Source: Saccharina japonica (lineage: Eukaryota; Sar; Phaeophyceae; Laminariales; Laminariaceae). From it: a DNA stretch of 64,000 nt. The first letter of the stretch is position 1. Every line of letters begins with the position of its first letter. The DNA is taken from positions 186,001-250,000 of the forward strand of contig MEHQ01002098.1 of NCBI GenBank assembly GCA_008828725.1. Direction: 5' to 3'. This document shows, in pieces, positions 1 through 12,532 of the stretch. The position numbers and the translations under genes were made by a program. The notes beneath the pieces were generated by a model, which was not told where the DNA came from, searched no databases, and saw only the letters and a program-made list of their open reading frames with translations.

Positions 1-1275
1 CAAACCGTGAGATCATACGCTCAGGCCAGAGAAGGTACCCAGCAATGGAAGCAAACCCTGACACATGTGCCATGGAACGTTAAAAAAACTAAAATAAATG
101 CATACAGGGAAACAGGAGCTCACGGGGAAACTAAACCGCGTCGACGAATGTAAGGCAGACGAAATGTGCTTTTTAAACACCCGGTGAAGAGCAGCTCACA
201 GAATACCCCGTGCGTGATACGCGGCAGCTCGGCACGCGCCAAACAAGAACTCCCCTTTGCGGCAACATATGTGTCTGCCGAATTGAGCCGCGTACCCCGA
301 GGTAAAACTGGAATATTTCGACATCATTCCCCCGATCCCCTCGCCATACACTTTACGGCCTCATAATGAAACTGTTGGTTGTGTTCTGATCCACACCCGA
401 CGAAACACAAACATTAATGCGCGCCGAGCGCGTTTTTACGGGACCTAGCGCGCCCAACCCTCGATGATAGTGTACGGTGGAACTATCCCCGAACTTACGT
501 ATGGAGGCTCGGCAGACCGGGGCTTGTGCTAAGAGGTCATAGTGAGTAACCACGTAGGAGGTCAACCAATATCCCAACAATATTGAAAATATTCCTCTAT
601 GCAACGACACAAACCTGTGAGGAAGAACATATATCATGACAACTATTTTGCAAGCCAGTTAGTTGTTCAAGTTGACGCAAGTATCGAGGGCCTTGTTTTA
701 AGACACATTAAACGCTGGTTTCTTGGACTCCACGCATCGAGGACGATCTGCCTCCGCGCCGATCGCTGCATCGACGAAAACGCGCCCAATCGACAACTTC
801 GAATCGGTCTGACCTGAGCTCAGTATTATTGAGTTGCTTCGAGCACTGAGCTCGTCGTGTCAGGCGTAACTGCGGCCAATATAATCACGACAATGTATCA
901 CGGGGGATTCGTATGTCCGCAATCGCATGCGCTAACGAACACGCGACAAACCAACAACTAGTTATTGATGTCTTGCCTCCTAGCTATCGTGTGGTGTGCG
1001 TCTCAAGTAGTGGGTGGTCGCTACGTCTGCGTAGAGCACGCAACCAGCGACACCGAGCCTCGACTTCATGTTAGCTGCAGAAATGCGTATCATTAATCAA
1101 ACCAGAGACGGGTATATTAAGCCTAGCCCGACGGAGACGAACGTTGCACGGCTGCCTGACGGGGCGAAACAAAACAAAATAACAACGATTTTCCGCCTCT
1201 GATTGGTGTAAAGAAAAAATTGAACCACATGCTATCCTTGTTGCGCTTATACCGTATAATGCATCAATTGCTCAC
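1..1275. other. 3' flank of minus-strand secreted gene; no exon resolved
   Basis: The minus-strand gene at 1276-2787 ends at a splice donor without a stop codon, so at least one more exon should lie here or beyond the left edge. I searched the minus strand for a phase-0 exon completing the domain and found none. A minus-strand open stretch at 353-637 has a good donor near 500 but no in-phase acceptor. Short open frames on both strands look random. Confidence 0.4.
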
Positions 1276-2787
1276 CTTGAACTCGATCCAGCGCATAGTG
1301 GGGCTTCCTGTGGGTACGTGCGTACTGGTGAGGACGGTCTCTTCTGCATCACTTCCGTCGAGAGCGAGCCACGGAGAACTCCAGGCGACGCCGTCCAGCC
1401 GTTGGGTCGTAGTAGCCTCGTCCTCCAGCCATGGCTTGTTGACCACATGCAGCTGTACGTCGTGGCTGAGGTCCGGTGATTGATCCGGTGTGTGCCACCT
1501 CGTATGGTGTGTCTTGACGAAGTACACGTACATGTACGCGTCGACGATCTGTTCATTGCATTGAAGGAGGTGAGGAGGGGTGGTGGGTAGTGGTTAACTT
1601 CGTTTGGTGTCGCAAGTACTGAAATCTCAAGCAGAATGAGAGGTTTTTACAGGAGAAACACGCACAATACCCCGCGTTTTATCACCTGCACCATATCGAC
1701 GCGTATGTCAGGAGTGCGAAGAAGGAAAAACCATCGCCAATTTGCCGTCAAAGTGAACTCACTGTGGGTGCAGACTAGATTAAACACCGTAGGCAACCTT
1801 TCTTGGAGTAAGGCTTTGTACTAAGGGCGATTTCTTGACGCCAACGGGACGTCTAGGTTAGGAACATTGTCCAAGCTGTGCTCCTGCATCAGCGAGGTCA
1901 AACTGCGATTCAAACATTTGTACCAAAGACACCCATCTGCACAGATTGTAAGAATTTCGGCGGTTTCATACTGATCTTTGGACTGCGCGGTAGTCGTGAA
2001 GGTTGCAACAACAACGGGCGGAAATCGTCCTGCAAACAAAACCAATGCTGTGAACCAAAATGTGCGGGGCACTACAACTTGTGTGCATCGTGTGCATTGA
2101 GAACGATATATTTAGTACCTCGAATGTGCTGAAAGGACACTGGCCGCGGTTGGATTGCACAAAGTATCGATCGGCTACGAATATTAACTCTTGGTCCGTG
2201 TGTACTGCACCCGGTACCGACACACGTGTCCCGTTAATTTGTCTACACGAAGCACCGTGCCAATGACAACGCTATTATCAAAGAGATGCGTCCGGATTAT
2301 CCGTCCCAAAGTTGAAACAATTGCGAGCGCCATAAGACCGTTATAATGATATCACTTGGAGTCCGATTATGTCACCGACACATCGTATCAGACAATGGAA
2401 ATGTCGTAATACACCGGCATGACTGGTTGAATTAAATGTTAGGGAGGGCATTATTACTGAATCACTGCAGCGTTAGCCGCACGCGTCATGCAAACCTCCT
2501 GACTCGAAGCACATCGTGCTTACCTTGGGGCAGTCGGTACTAGTGGTGAAGTCCTCGAACTGCAGCAAGGAACGGGCCAGAGGGTAGTCCGTCAATTTTG
2601 CGATGAGGAGAAACTCCCAGTGGTTGTAGTTGGACGACGACCGCTGCACCCAGACGTCTTGCGCTTCTGCGACTTTACACGTTGACGTGCCTTGACCGCG
2701 ATACGTGCAAACGTGTCCACTTGCATCCCTGATGGAGCAGGCGATGGACACGACGATTAAGAGCAGTCTCGTGAGGTTGGTGACCAT
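1276..2787 (-). CDS. Secreted protein with CBM96/DNRLRE-like domain, copy A (5' two exons)
   Basis: Exon 1 is 2787-2524 (88 codons) and exon 2 is 1548-1276 (91 codons), both phase 0. The start is the ATG at 2787, placed just before a hydrophobic signal peptide (about residues 6-24, ending near DASG). The mature part has a CTYRGQ motif, then EAQDV, a SSSNYNH segment and RSLLQFEDF; exon 2 begins IVDAYMYVYF and carries DVQLHVVNKPWLEDEAT and RWIEFK. This order (aromatic/Asn loop, R-S-L-L-x-F, D/A-x-hydrophobic strand, W-x-E/D, W) is how CBM96/DNRLRE domains read; such domains bind cell-wall polysaccharides in other organisms. Donor after 1276 is AAG|GTGAGC, so coding continues. Exon sizes match copy B (264/267 and 273/273). 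The family assignment is mine from pattern, without a profile search. Confidence 0.65.
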
Positions 2788-3027
2788 GGTGACGTTGTTC
2801 GTTGTACGGGCTAGAGCACAATGAAAGTGTGTGTATTCAGAAGAAGCCTGGTATAAATGAGTATCCAAGGGCTCCGTGGGAACTGTTGTGGCTGATGGTG
2901 GGGCGCGAGCCCATGACGAATGCTGTTGACGAAGCCCCAATATCAAGCACCATTTTCCCTCTGAACTTCGTGAGCTGAGTGTCAACTGAATCAACAGGAA
3001 TTCAGTGACGCACACCTGGCTGTCCAC
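2788..3027 (-). promoter_or_regulatory. Upstream region of copy A, conserved with copy B
   Basis: About 240 bases upstream of the start resemble the 243 bases upstream of copy B (shared stretches such as gaagttcagagg-like, tgatatt(t/g)gggcttcgtcaa and ccatcagccacaac). The frame is open in both copies back to an upstream ATG, but small indels make the translations diverge, so I read this as 5' UTR and proximal promoter rather than coding. Confidence 0.4.
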
Positions 3028-3229
3028 GTTGTATATATGCGCTACTAACGCGCGCGCTGAGTAATGTAATTATATGTGTATACTAACTCACGAACGCAAA
3101 TAGTCCAATTGATCTAGGTTACTTCTACTTGTAACGTGCGTCTGAACTGTGCTGTTCGTTCCTGTGGAGGGTACATTCCTAATAGCGATCTCCCCGATAT
3201 ATTTTCACCTACGGACATATTCGGTCGTT

Positions 3230-3565
3230 CGCTTCGGAAGAAAATATGGCTTCGACATATGCCATATCAGACTCGAACATATTTGTATGACCTTGACCAT
3301 ATTGGTTCAAAAATTACACCGAAATCAGTGTTGTTTCGATATAATTGTAGTCTTGCGAAACCAACAACAGCAAACAAGAGTACATAGCATTGTATGTCCA
3401 TACACCATTTACCAGGCTCGAACATATCTGGTGACCGTGATCCTACTGGCTCAGCACTTATACCGAAATCGGTGTTGTTTCGACATTATTGGAGTCTTGC
3501 GAAAATAACTCCAGCAAATAGTACATGATGTCGATATGTCCATACATAATTTACCAGGCCCGACA
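3230..3565. repeat. Diverged tandem repeat, ~143-145 bp unit, ~2.3 copies
   Basis: The string (a/g)ctcgaacatat begins at 3271 and again at 3416, and a decayed third start (gcccgac) lies near 3558. Between them each unit holds ccgaaatc(a/g)gtgttgtttcga followed by gtcttgcgaaa. Units differ at many positions, so the array is old. It lies between the divergent secreted-protein genes. Confidence 0.75.
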
Positions 3566-6500
3566 AGAAGGCCCTCAGTGCCCAAATGCATTTGTAGTCG
3601 GGGTAACAGCGCTGAATATAGCACGTATTCGATGGTTACCCCTAGCGATACCCCGAGGGCCCTAGCTCTTTTCTGTTCGCGTCCTGTTGGAGTCCGCGTG
3701 AAGATTGAAACGCTCCGTTTCGACAATTTGCAAAGATGATGATTCTACCGTTCGTTGCGGTCGATCTCGTTTCAGCGGCTGATCATGATGTGCTCACCTA
3801 ACGCGTAACGAATTCGAGGGTATCTATACCTAGAGAAGTACGAAGCAGGACAAACCCTGAACAGAATGTCACATTTTCACCTGTTGATCATCAGCAAAGG
3901 CGCTGCTACTTACACGATCAACTACATGCCACACTTACACGACAGAAAATTCACTCTCCACCACGGATTTTCTAGAGTTCTTCCTCTTGCGGCCCGAGTG
4001 ATTAGTCAGGTATCGAAGATACATATTTACGTTGCGGCATGCAAGATCCCAGAAGTGGACATACCAATCGGGTGCAGGGTTCAACGTCATCCCTGCACAC
4101 ACGCACTCTATAAGCTTACCTACTGGACGACGAATCCTTTGCGTGGTGGTCAAAAGGCAAACATCATCAACGATTCGATATAAAGAAACGAACATCCAGA
4201 TTTCGAGACAACACTACGGTATATCCCTCGGTGAATGTATTTTTCGGGCAGGCGGGGTGGAGAATGTGTAGCCTGCACGCAGGTGCACCATTCCTGCCTT
4301 TTGAGGGTGGTTACTTGAGGAGCTCTATATCATTCCGACAAATGATTGTCGGAGGGAAAAAACAATGCTACGAACGCGATGGTCAATGCCATGACATAAG
4401 TATACAATGGACACTATTGCAACACATGAATATAAAGTCCGACGGGTTTGATTAAGGAGCCCAAGCATCCAGAAATGATTCCAGTCATCGCGTGCTGCTT
4501 CTCTATCGTGACACGCGTCATGTCCTGTTGGTCGGTAAGGTCTTACTCATCGACGAAACTCGACTTGAATGAGGTTTTCGACTCGCTTGGTGTAATGCTG
4601 TTCATAGTAGAGCTGGTATCAGGTATCCGCAAACTCCGACAATGCTAACTGACAGTCAGCATAGACCGCAGTTCACAAATACTGGGAAATATATGAGACC
4701 TTTCTTCGATTGCGCGAGCTGGTGGTATTACTCTACACGGCGCCGGGAGTATCACCGACCTCGTTTCGTTCAAACGAACGGCAGTTCGAGATCCAGCTAT
4801 ATGTTTTTTTGTTTTTGTAATCGAAGGCCGTGGGTTTCAGTGGTTAATTTGGGCGCCGGGGTGTAACCGACCACCTTTCGGTCCGACCAAAGTGAGTTGC
4901 AGACCAGATATATCTTGTGGTGGGGGTGCTTTTGTTGTTTCAAGTTACTGACTCTAGCTATTAATCAAAATAACAAGTTTTAACACAAGAGGGATACGAT
5001 CATCATGGAGGTGTCTGACATAAAATGTAGGTGATGTCGGACTATATGCACTTACCGCTGTAAACCAAAAATATGGTTAGGATGTTTAAGTGTTTGTATT
5101 CATGTTCATAACATGCCAACGTTTGTTTTGTTGACGTCCACATCGATCAGCAAAGTTGTTGACGTGCCACGACACCCCACGCGCCAGAAACATTACTCAC
5201 ACATAGATGAGACCATACCTGGTGCACACAACTGAAGTATTAACTGATCTTCCGGCAAGATTATTCGAGCGGTCGGACTGTCCGTTGTTTTGCGGGTTAG
5301 GCTTTAGGAACTACTTCCACGTGAGATAAAGGTACGGACGTATGTCTACCCAACCTTGAAACCATAACCAAAACCATAAGCTTAACTATGACCCCAAACC
5401 GGACCCAAACCGGCCCAAAAACGGCCCAGAAACGCGGCGGCGCTGACTGTCGTATTTTTATTTGTTATACCGAACTTGCGGACTACGATCTAGCCCCTGA
5501 CACTATTAGTGGCTAAAATGTTCCCGGAAACTTCTAGGGGGAATCCTACCGAATGAAGTGTAAATAGTGCTGAACGCACCCCACCGGCCAAATACCCGAC
5601 AAGATGGGGCACCGACAACGAGTAGACAATACAAAATTCAAGCGATGTGTCTATCGCGTGACTGATACCCACGAGGTTTTTTCCTAGCCACAATTCTCAT
5701 CGCGCGTGCTCCCTCCTTGTTCCGGAGAAACATCGACCTAAGAAACGCACGCCCCAGCGTTTGTGTTACCTTCAGTTGCGTATTCAGTATGCCGTGAACT
5801 GCAGACAGAGCTCAAAACATTATAAACGTTTGTGCCGAAGGACTGTGAATTATGCCGTCGTCGTTTGATGCCGATCGTTATGAGACCCCTACTGTCGAGT
5901 GTTGAGGGAGATCGCGGCTTCCAATGGCATTGTCTTGGAGGCAGGTAGGCGTGGGGCTGGCTCCTAGGGCTATTGACGGTGGGCGAGGAAGAGGTGCCTG
6001 GCTTTCGCGAGAGAGTGGTGTTGTCATGAGGGAAGACTAATATACTGCTGTGGATAACGGGCAAAACAGATACCTAGTGCTTGCTTAAGTGAAAAATGAT
6101 AGTTTAGCCCAAATTTGACCAATGCGCGATCACTGCTGCTGTTGTGGTCAGGGTGTAACACACATGAACAAACAATAGGCTGGCCTGCCATTCCATTACT
6201 GTGCCGACACAGCTCTTACACTGAATGTGTCAAAATTGGACTTCCCGCCAACCATACACACAACAAGCCCACTGCTATGCAATGCATCACCCCAGAAAAC
6301 ACACCCTCTACTGTGTTCTGCTATGTACGACGTACAACGAACAACCTATCCAATATATGGCGGGAAAAGCGCTTGTATACAACAAACAGCATGTTCAGTC
6401 AATACCAATATAAGACAATGTCGACAGCTTGCAGCACATATACCACCCATAGTGTCTGTCGATGTCGACACATCACAGCCACCTGGTTCTCAACTTCGAT

Positions 6501-6885
6501 CCCCTCTACTGTTACTGTGTACCATGTCAGGTGGTATTCAACCTGTGACGAGTTAATTGACCAACAAAAAGTACGATGTTTCCGGAAACGAATGAACACG
6601 AAAATAAGCACCAAAATCTGCTCCGGAAACTTTAACTACAGTAGTAATAGTAGTTATCCCGCAAACCTCTGCCACCGTTTGATAAATGTCAACAAGGCTA
6701 CCATACAACGCCGCACATTTATATAATTATTCCGAATTAAAGACACTCCTTAGTTTTCACCTCGTACCTATATACGATGCACACGATATGCGACTTAATT
6801 TGTTGATGCAATGTTTGTTTCAGTTTTTCCTTTGTTGATTTGTGGCTGTTAGACAACCGGTGGGGTGCCTGAGATCAGTCGGGCT
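3566..6885. other. Intergenic, no gene recognised
   Basis: Short open frames only. 5370-5440 is A/C-rich with repeated ccaaaccggac-like words. The open frame at 6115-6726 (203 codons) lies in an A/C-rich stretch open in two overlapping frames and shows no domain, so I do not call it a gene. Confidence 0.5.
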
Positions 6886-6962
6886 GGTGGGCCTCCAGTG
6901 GCTCCTGCGGAGGACTAATCACATTGGTGCACCTTGTGAGTGAACGCAGGGTGCCAAAGGGG
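6886..6962 (+). repeat. 77-bp dispersed repeat, copy 1
   Basis: Nearly the same 77 bases occur at 23014-23090: both begin ggtgggcctcc, contain ggctcctgcggaggact and end with caccttgtg...cagggtgccaaa. Copies are collinear over their whole length with scattered substitutions. Nature unknown; possibly the edge of a mobile element. Confidence 0.7.
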
Positions 6963-8590
6963 ACGGGCGCACTGCGGTGTCAAGGAACCAAGCGGGAGCA
7001 GGGGTGCCGAGTGGCGCTTGTTTTGCTGTTCCACATATAACCCTACTTTCATGAAATAGATAAACCCTTTCCGAAATTTCCGCATAAGTTCTCCCGCACA
7101 TTACCGTCAAAATACGAGTACATGCACGTGAATGCCGCCAACCCAAACTGGCTCTGTGCATACCTCGGGGAATTTCAACACTAAAATAAAGCACATACTC
7201 CAGCAGGCTATACTTTATTGAAGGGAAAGGGTGACTCGCGTGCGGCGCATTCGACTTACCACATGTGCAGAGTGGACGAGAAGGAAAACATTAGAGCGTG
7301 TAAAGTAACTCATCGGGAATCGTCAGGTACTGGCGGCTGGGTGAGATATCTACATACATTCCTGGGGGGAGTTGGTTTGACGTGCAGAACCGTTAACGCG
7401 ACGGACGAGCACAACCCTCAAACGTTTTTCGTCCGAGGGAAGGTGGCAGACCGTTCGACACGGCTGACACATATATGGTAAATTGAAAGTCACAGTCACC
7501 GTAACTGCGGAGTATACGTGGCAGTAAAGCCGTTCTTACGATGCGACGGCGACCTATTTGGAAAACAATGTTTACACGAAGTGACACACACATGATACAT
7601 GTTCGGCCATCTCTCAGCCGGGAGAGAGCATTGTATAATTTCGTGACACATACGTTGGTTAGATTGACATATAACGCTGGCGACGACTAGGTGGGATGAG
7701 TATCCAACATTTGTTGGGTGGGTGTATGCCCCATAAATTCGTCTTCGAGGCGAGAGAGTTTGACGACACGTGCCACAAAAAACGATTCTACCCAATATTT
7801 TCGGAGGCTCCATACCTCTCCCGAAAACTACGTTCTGACGCAAATTGCACGCGCAACCCGGTTTGTGAGCTAGGGATACAGAAACAAATGGCACGGCACT
7901 GATGACATCGCGACTGGATCGGGTAGCTCCTTCATTTTAGGAGCCTAATCAGCCACCAATAGATAACCGCCGAATTTGCTACTTTATATCGCAGCGCGCA
8001 TCGAACGTGGGCACATTTCGGGCTGAACGCTATAAATGTTGCCGGTAGAGTCACCGGATTATTTTCAGTCTCGAGTTTGAGGGACACGAAAGAGCGGCTC
8101 TTGAAAACACTGGGGGTCTGATGGGATCAAAATAGCCAACACGTCGTGTTGCCATTGATGCCGGGTTAACGTCCAACAATAAACAGTGGAATATCTGCTC
8201 CGTTTGACCGCCTGTGGTTCTATGCTAACAATGACTATATCCGTCTAAATTCGACCTGTGGCAGAGCGCTGACTATTCAAGTGGCAGTTTGGTGTAAATT
8301 GATTCTGGTGCATGAGTGGAAAGTCGCGCGAAGTAAGCTCAATGTTGTGTAATGCGGCAAAGATGATACGATAACTACGTTAAAGTGTAGGCAAACTCGA
8401 TTATGAAGCGGCAATACCAGGGTAATCATTGTTAGAAGATGTACCCCGAAACAAAGGGCGAAGTGTAGACGCACGTTACAATAGAACTAGCCAGGATTAG
8501 ATGGTGCGCTGTTCTTCGCGAGATTGTATGTAAAACATACAACCTGACTGAACTCAGAGAGCGCGGCAGTAGCGCATACATACATCGCGG
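6963..8590. other. Intergenic, no gene recognised
   Basis: No open frame here shows a recognisable domain. The longest (minus 7894-7496, 132 codons) has no family signature and no splice context that links it to a neighbour. Confidence 0.4.
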
Positions 8591-8833
8591 ATGGCCGGGT
8601 GCACGTCACTGAATTTCTTCCATTCAGTGGGCGATCAAGGCGTCCTCACAGAGTTCAGAGCAAAGAGGGTGTGTGATATTTGGGCTTCGTCAAAAGCAAT
8701 CGTCTTGGGATGGCACTCCACAATCAGCCACAACACTTTCCATCGAACCCTTCGAAAATCATTCGCACAAAGATTCTTCGGCATACATACGATAAAGTAT
8801 TGGACGCTAAAGCGCACAGCGAACAACGTCAAC
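8591..8833 (+). promoter_or_regulatory. Upstream region of copy B, conserved with copy A
   Basis: Counterpart of 2788-3027. The last ~20 bases before the ATG (cgaacaacgtca(a/c)c) are nearly identical in both copies. Homology beyond the coding region shows that the duplication carried the proximal promoter or 5' UTR with it. Confidence 0.4.
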
Positions 8834-10980
8834 ATGGCTACAACGACTGCCAGAATGCTCCTCCTCCTCGGCCTGTCGTTCGTCGGTAACATCAGCGTTG
8901 CCAGTGGATATGCCTGCACGTATCGCGGACAAGACGTGTCTTCTTGTGTTCTCGAAGAAGCGCAAGACGTCTTGCTCTATTCATCGTCACGCAACTACAA
9001 CTACCTGGAGTTTCTCTTGGTGGGCAAAGGGACGGGCTACCCCCTGAAGCGTTCCTTGCTGCAGTTCGAAGACTTCGCCACTGGTACCGACTGCCCCACG
9101 GTGAGAACTGAGCGCTTTGGGCCAGGAGGAGTTCGTTACGCGTGTGGCTAAAGTTGCTGAGTTTCAGTCAAGTTGTTTTCCCGAGTGTAAAACAGCTAGG
9201 CACACCGTTGCATGTCGTTTTTTCCTTGTCGGAATAGCGTATCAGCATCAGCGTCGAGCTCCAGGTGATGTTGATGTTGCTATCTTAGTACGTTGACAAC
9301 TTTAGTTCTCAGTTTGGATGGATAATTCGGGTGTTCCTCTATGATGATGGCGTTATCACTAGCACAGCTGTTTGGTTAACCTAAAACTAGGCCAGGATAT
9401 GGTGAATTCCGGGTGTAGAGCATCCGCCCCAAGAGTAAATATATGTTGTGGGGTGATGCTTTGTAGACCCCGATTGCGAGCAGCGTCCTCCGTCACATTC
9501 GTGGTACTAAAAATTACATTTGCATCGCACATGATGAGCACTACAGTAGTTACCGCGCCCCGCACATTGCTTTAGCAGGGTTTTTCTGTTCGCACGACGA
9601 TTCCCGTCCACTATCGTCGCAACTGTCCCGACTACTGCAGTCGGAATCTCCATGTGGACAGCGCGTATTCTTACCATTTTAATAAATATGATGCGTTCGA
9701 TAAGTGCTTGGTCCGCAGTTTCGCCTACTAATGCAGAAACACAGCCTGGACAATGTTCAAAACACTGACGCCACCTTAGGGTCGGCCGAAGGCTAGGAGT
9801 AGGTTTTTGCCTCACTGCAGCAAGGCTGGCTAGGGCGTTTTATCTAGTCTGCATTCACGTCGATCTCACTTGCAAGACAAATTGGCCACTGGTTCGCTTT
9901 CCCTGCAGTTCTGGAATGAGAAATAAAACTCAGGGTTTTGATGTTTTACTCCTCCAAAGACCTCTCATGGTGTTCCAGGTGTCTCTAAGTGTGCCCAGGA
10001 TTATTGATCGGTGGTGCAAATTTGCGCAGTTAAACCATTCTCCTGATAAACCGGCGTAGCACGCCGCGAAACAAAGTAGATATGCGTCTTTTGCGGCCAT
10101 TGTTGTGATTTGTTGAAAACATTCATGCTGACTTGTTTTGTGGCTTTCCCTTTTGAAGAAAACACGTTCAAAGTTAAGACGATTTTCTCTGTCCGAGGAT
10201 ACGGCAGAGCTTTAACGGCTCGCCAATAATTGAGAAACAGGTGTTTCCCGCTATTTGATCAGTACTGTATTCAGGACCTAACGAGGAAAACGGTTCCCAT
10301 CCTTAGTGAAGCGGCCGAACATAAGGGGGCGAATCAACTGATTTTAACGTTCCAAAGCTTCTTGAGAGCTGGCCTGCGCGGTGACACTTTATCTCTTCAT
10401 GTACCCATTGTATGCATGCAACTTTGAACAGCAGCATCTGCCTGTGCCTGTTTGTGTGTGTTTTCGCATGACATTATAATCCAGTCTGCCTCACGCCCGC
10501 TATTCACGGTAAGAGGAGCAATTAAGACAAACGTTTTGAGTTAATGTACGCATAAATGAAAAAAAAAAGTCTTCCTCCGTCGACCCCCCGGGGGGATTTC
10601 CGGCGGCGCACCACGCGCTGGAGCACTAATTGTAACCCTGCTTGTGCCTATACACTCATTTATCTAGTACTCACCCCGTTCACCACCGCCTCCAATGCAA
10701 CGACCAGATCATCGACGCGTACATGTACGTGTACTTTGCCACAACACAAAAGACGAGGTGGCACACGAAAGATCAGTCACCCTACCTCAGCCGCGACGTC
10801 CAGCTGCATGTGGTCAACCAGCCATGGCTAGAGGACGAGGCCACTCTTACTCAACGGCTGAACGGTGTCGACTGGAGTTCCCCTTTGCTCGCGCTCGACG
10901 GATCTGATGCAGAAGCGACCGTCCTCGCGAGCACGCCCCTGCCTATAGCAAGCCCCATCAAGCGCTGGATCGAGTTCAAG
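8834..10980 (+). CDS. Secreted protein with CBM96/DNRLRE-like domain, copy B (5' two exons)
   Basis: Exon 1 is 8834-9100 (89 codons; donor CACG|GTGAGA) and exon 2 is 10708-10980 (91 codons; acceptor ACCAG, donor AAG|GTACTA), both phase 0. The start ATG precedes a signal peptide (residues about 8-25). The mature part has CTYRGQD, EEAQDV, SSSRNYNYLEF and KRSLLQFEDF; exon 2 opens IIDAYMYVYF and has DVQLHVVNQPWLEDEAT, a WSSP loop and RWIEFK. It is roughly three-quarters identical to copy A in exon 2. No stop is reached, so one or more 3' exons are missing from this model. The likely role is binding an extracellular polysaccharide; no catalytic domain is visible in these exons. Confidence 0.65.
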
Positions 10981-12532
10981 GTACTATATGTTGATGAGGC
11001 ATTTATTCCGGAGGTCCATAGTAAATAGAAGCAAATATTGGTAATAAAAGTGACGAATGTGTAGGTTTTTGCCTTATACTAGGGTCCCCCGTAAGGGATG
11101 AATATGTAGGTTTGTTGTACCACACATATTGTCTCCCGTAATAGTTCGAGTGTCATTAAATATTTAATGTGCACTCGGTAGACCATAGTGAATAAGACAG
11201 AAGAGGTTTCGAGTGTTCGCGTTCCACCAATCAACAGGTGGGCAATCGTTGCTGTTGTTCTACCCCGTGTAATGTTCGCCTCGGTGCACGTCGGCTTGAT
11301 ATGGCCGTCTGTTTTGTTTAAGAATGATAATGTCTTTCGGTAGCTACACGGAAGTCGAGGTGTATGTCGTTGGTTGAGTGCTCTACGTGGACAATACGAA
11401 AACTGTTTGTGATGCATACTGCACGATAGCAAGAAAAAACACAAGTACGAGTTGGTGAATGATCGTGTGCTTTTGACGCAGCGACTGCGCAAGCGTTAAC
11501 CCCCTATGAGGCTTTGTGGTCATGACACCAGCCGCAGTTACGTCTTGCACAAGGAGGCCGGTGGACAAGGCAACTTAACAATAGTGAAAGCCACGGGGTC
11601 AGATACGTTTAGAGTCGCTGGTCTGTCGCGGGTTCGTCGCTGCAGTTATCCCACCAAAGCAAATCGCCGTCGATGCGTTGTAACCATGGAACCAGTGTCA
11701 GTTATGTCTTGTACGAGGAGCCCGGTGCTTGCCAAAAGTGAACAAGACATCTGCAAAAAACAGTTTCTACAAGTTCCTCTTTTCCGTTCAGGTTTTTGTC
11801 GTTTCATAATGGTATAGCTTACATACGCTCGTAGCATATCTGTTCTGTCACCTATATCGTGGTTTTGGTACATCTCTTCGCGCATGGTCTCCTTCGTCGA
11901 GCCCCTATGCCGGCGATAAAACCACCTCACATTATCATCGAGGGTTGGGGACACTACTTCCCGTACATCGAGCCCAATCGGGCATTTATATCTGTGTTTC
12001 GTCGGGAGTGGATCAGAGAATGGTTCATATTTTCATTTTGAGTAATTATATTATTTGTCGACGTATTCTTGTTTTAGCCCTGGTATTACCTCTTGCTGCA
12101 CGGTGCAGTTAGGTAGACATTCCTATTCACGTTCTAGATGAAGGTTATTTGAACGGGTGCCGCGCCGGGTATCACGCACTATGTACACCAAATCTTTTGT
12201 GCTCTACCGTCCAGCTGATTTTCCCCGTGTGCGTATATCGTGAATTTTGTCGGGAGCCGCATTGCTTGCAGCGGCTTCATTTCTCCCCGCGCGAGCTCTT
12301 GTTTCCCTGCATTCATTGGTTACTTCGTTTCGAACGGTCCATGGTCAAGGTTTCAACGTGCTATACCAATACGTACATAATATCTCTCACCTAAGGAACA
12401 TGCCCCGGTACGGTAGGCGGCTTATTGTCTGAGCCCCTTACCTGAGGCCCTGAGTATACTACCGGAAACGTCACCTCGAACAAGCTTTGTTCGCAAAACC
12501 CGACCAGGGCGTCTTTCCGCCAGACCTAGGCG
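10981..12532. other. 3' flank of copy B with a ~164-bp direct repeat
   Basis: The missing 3' exons of copy B should begin here but were not identified. A 43-base word at 11521-11563 recurs at 11685-11727 (both contain cagtta(c/t)gtcttg(c/t)ac and gccggtg or cccggtg). On the minus strand both copies read STGLLVQD(V/I)T with several third-position differences, hinting at an old duplicated coding fragment. No complete gene is visible. Confidence 0.35.

Noticed and set aside
353-637. Minus-strand frame as exon 3 of secreted copy A (WLTSYVVTHYD segment)
   Set aside because: It has a good donor but no acceptor in the required phase 0, and the similarity to the domain end is only a few residues.
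6115-6726. 203-codon open frame
   Set aside because: Lies in A/C-rich DNA with a second overlapping open frame (6227-6556); no domain, no splice context, composition explains the lack of stops.
12247-12432. Plus-strand frame as exon 3 of secreted copy B (VTSFRTVHGQG segment)
   Set aside because: No acceptor in phase 0 directly before it, and no match to a corresponding piece near copy A.
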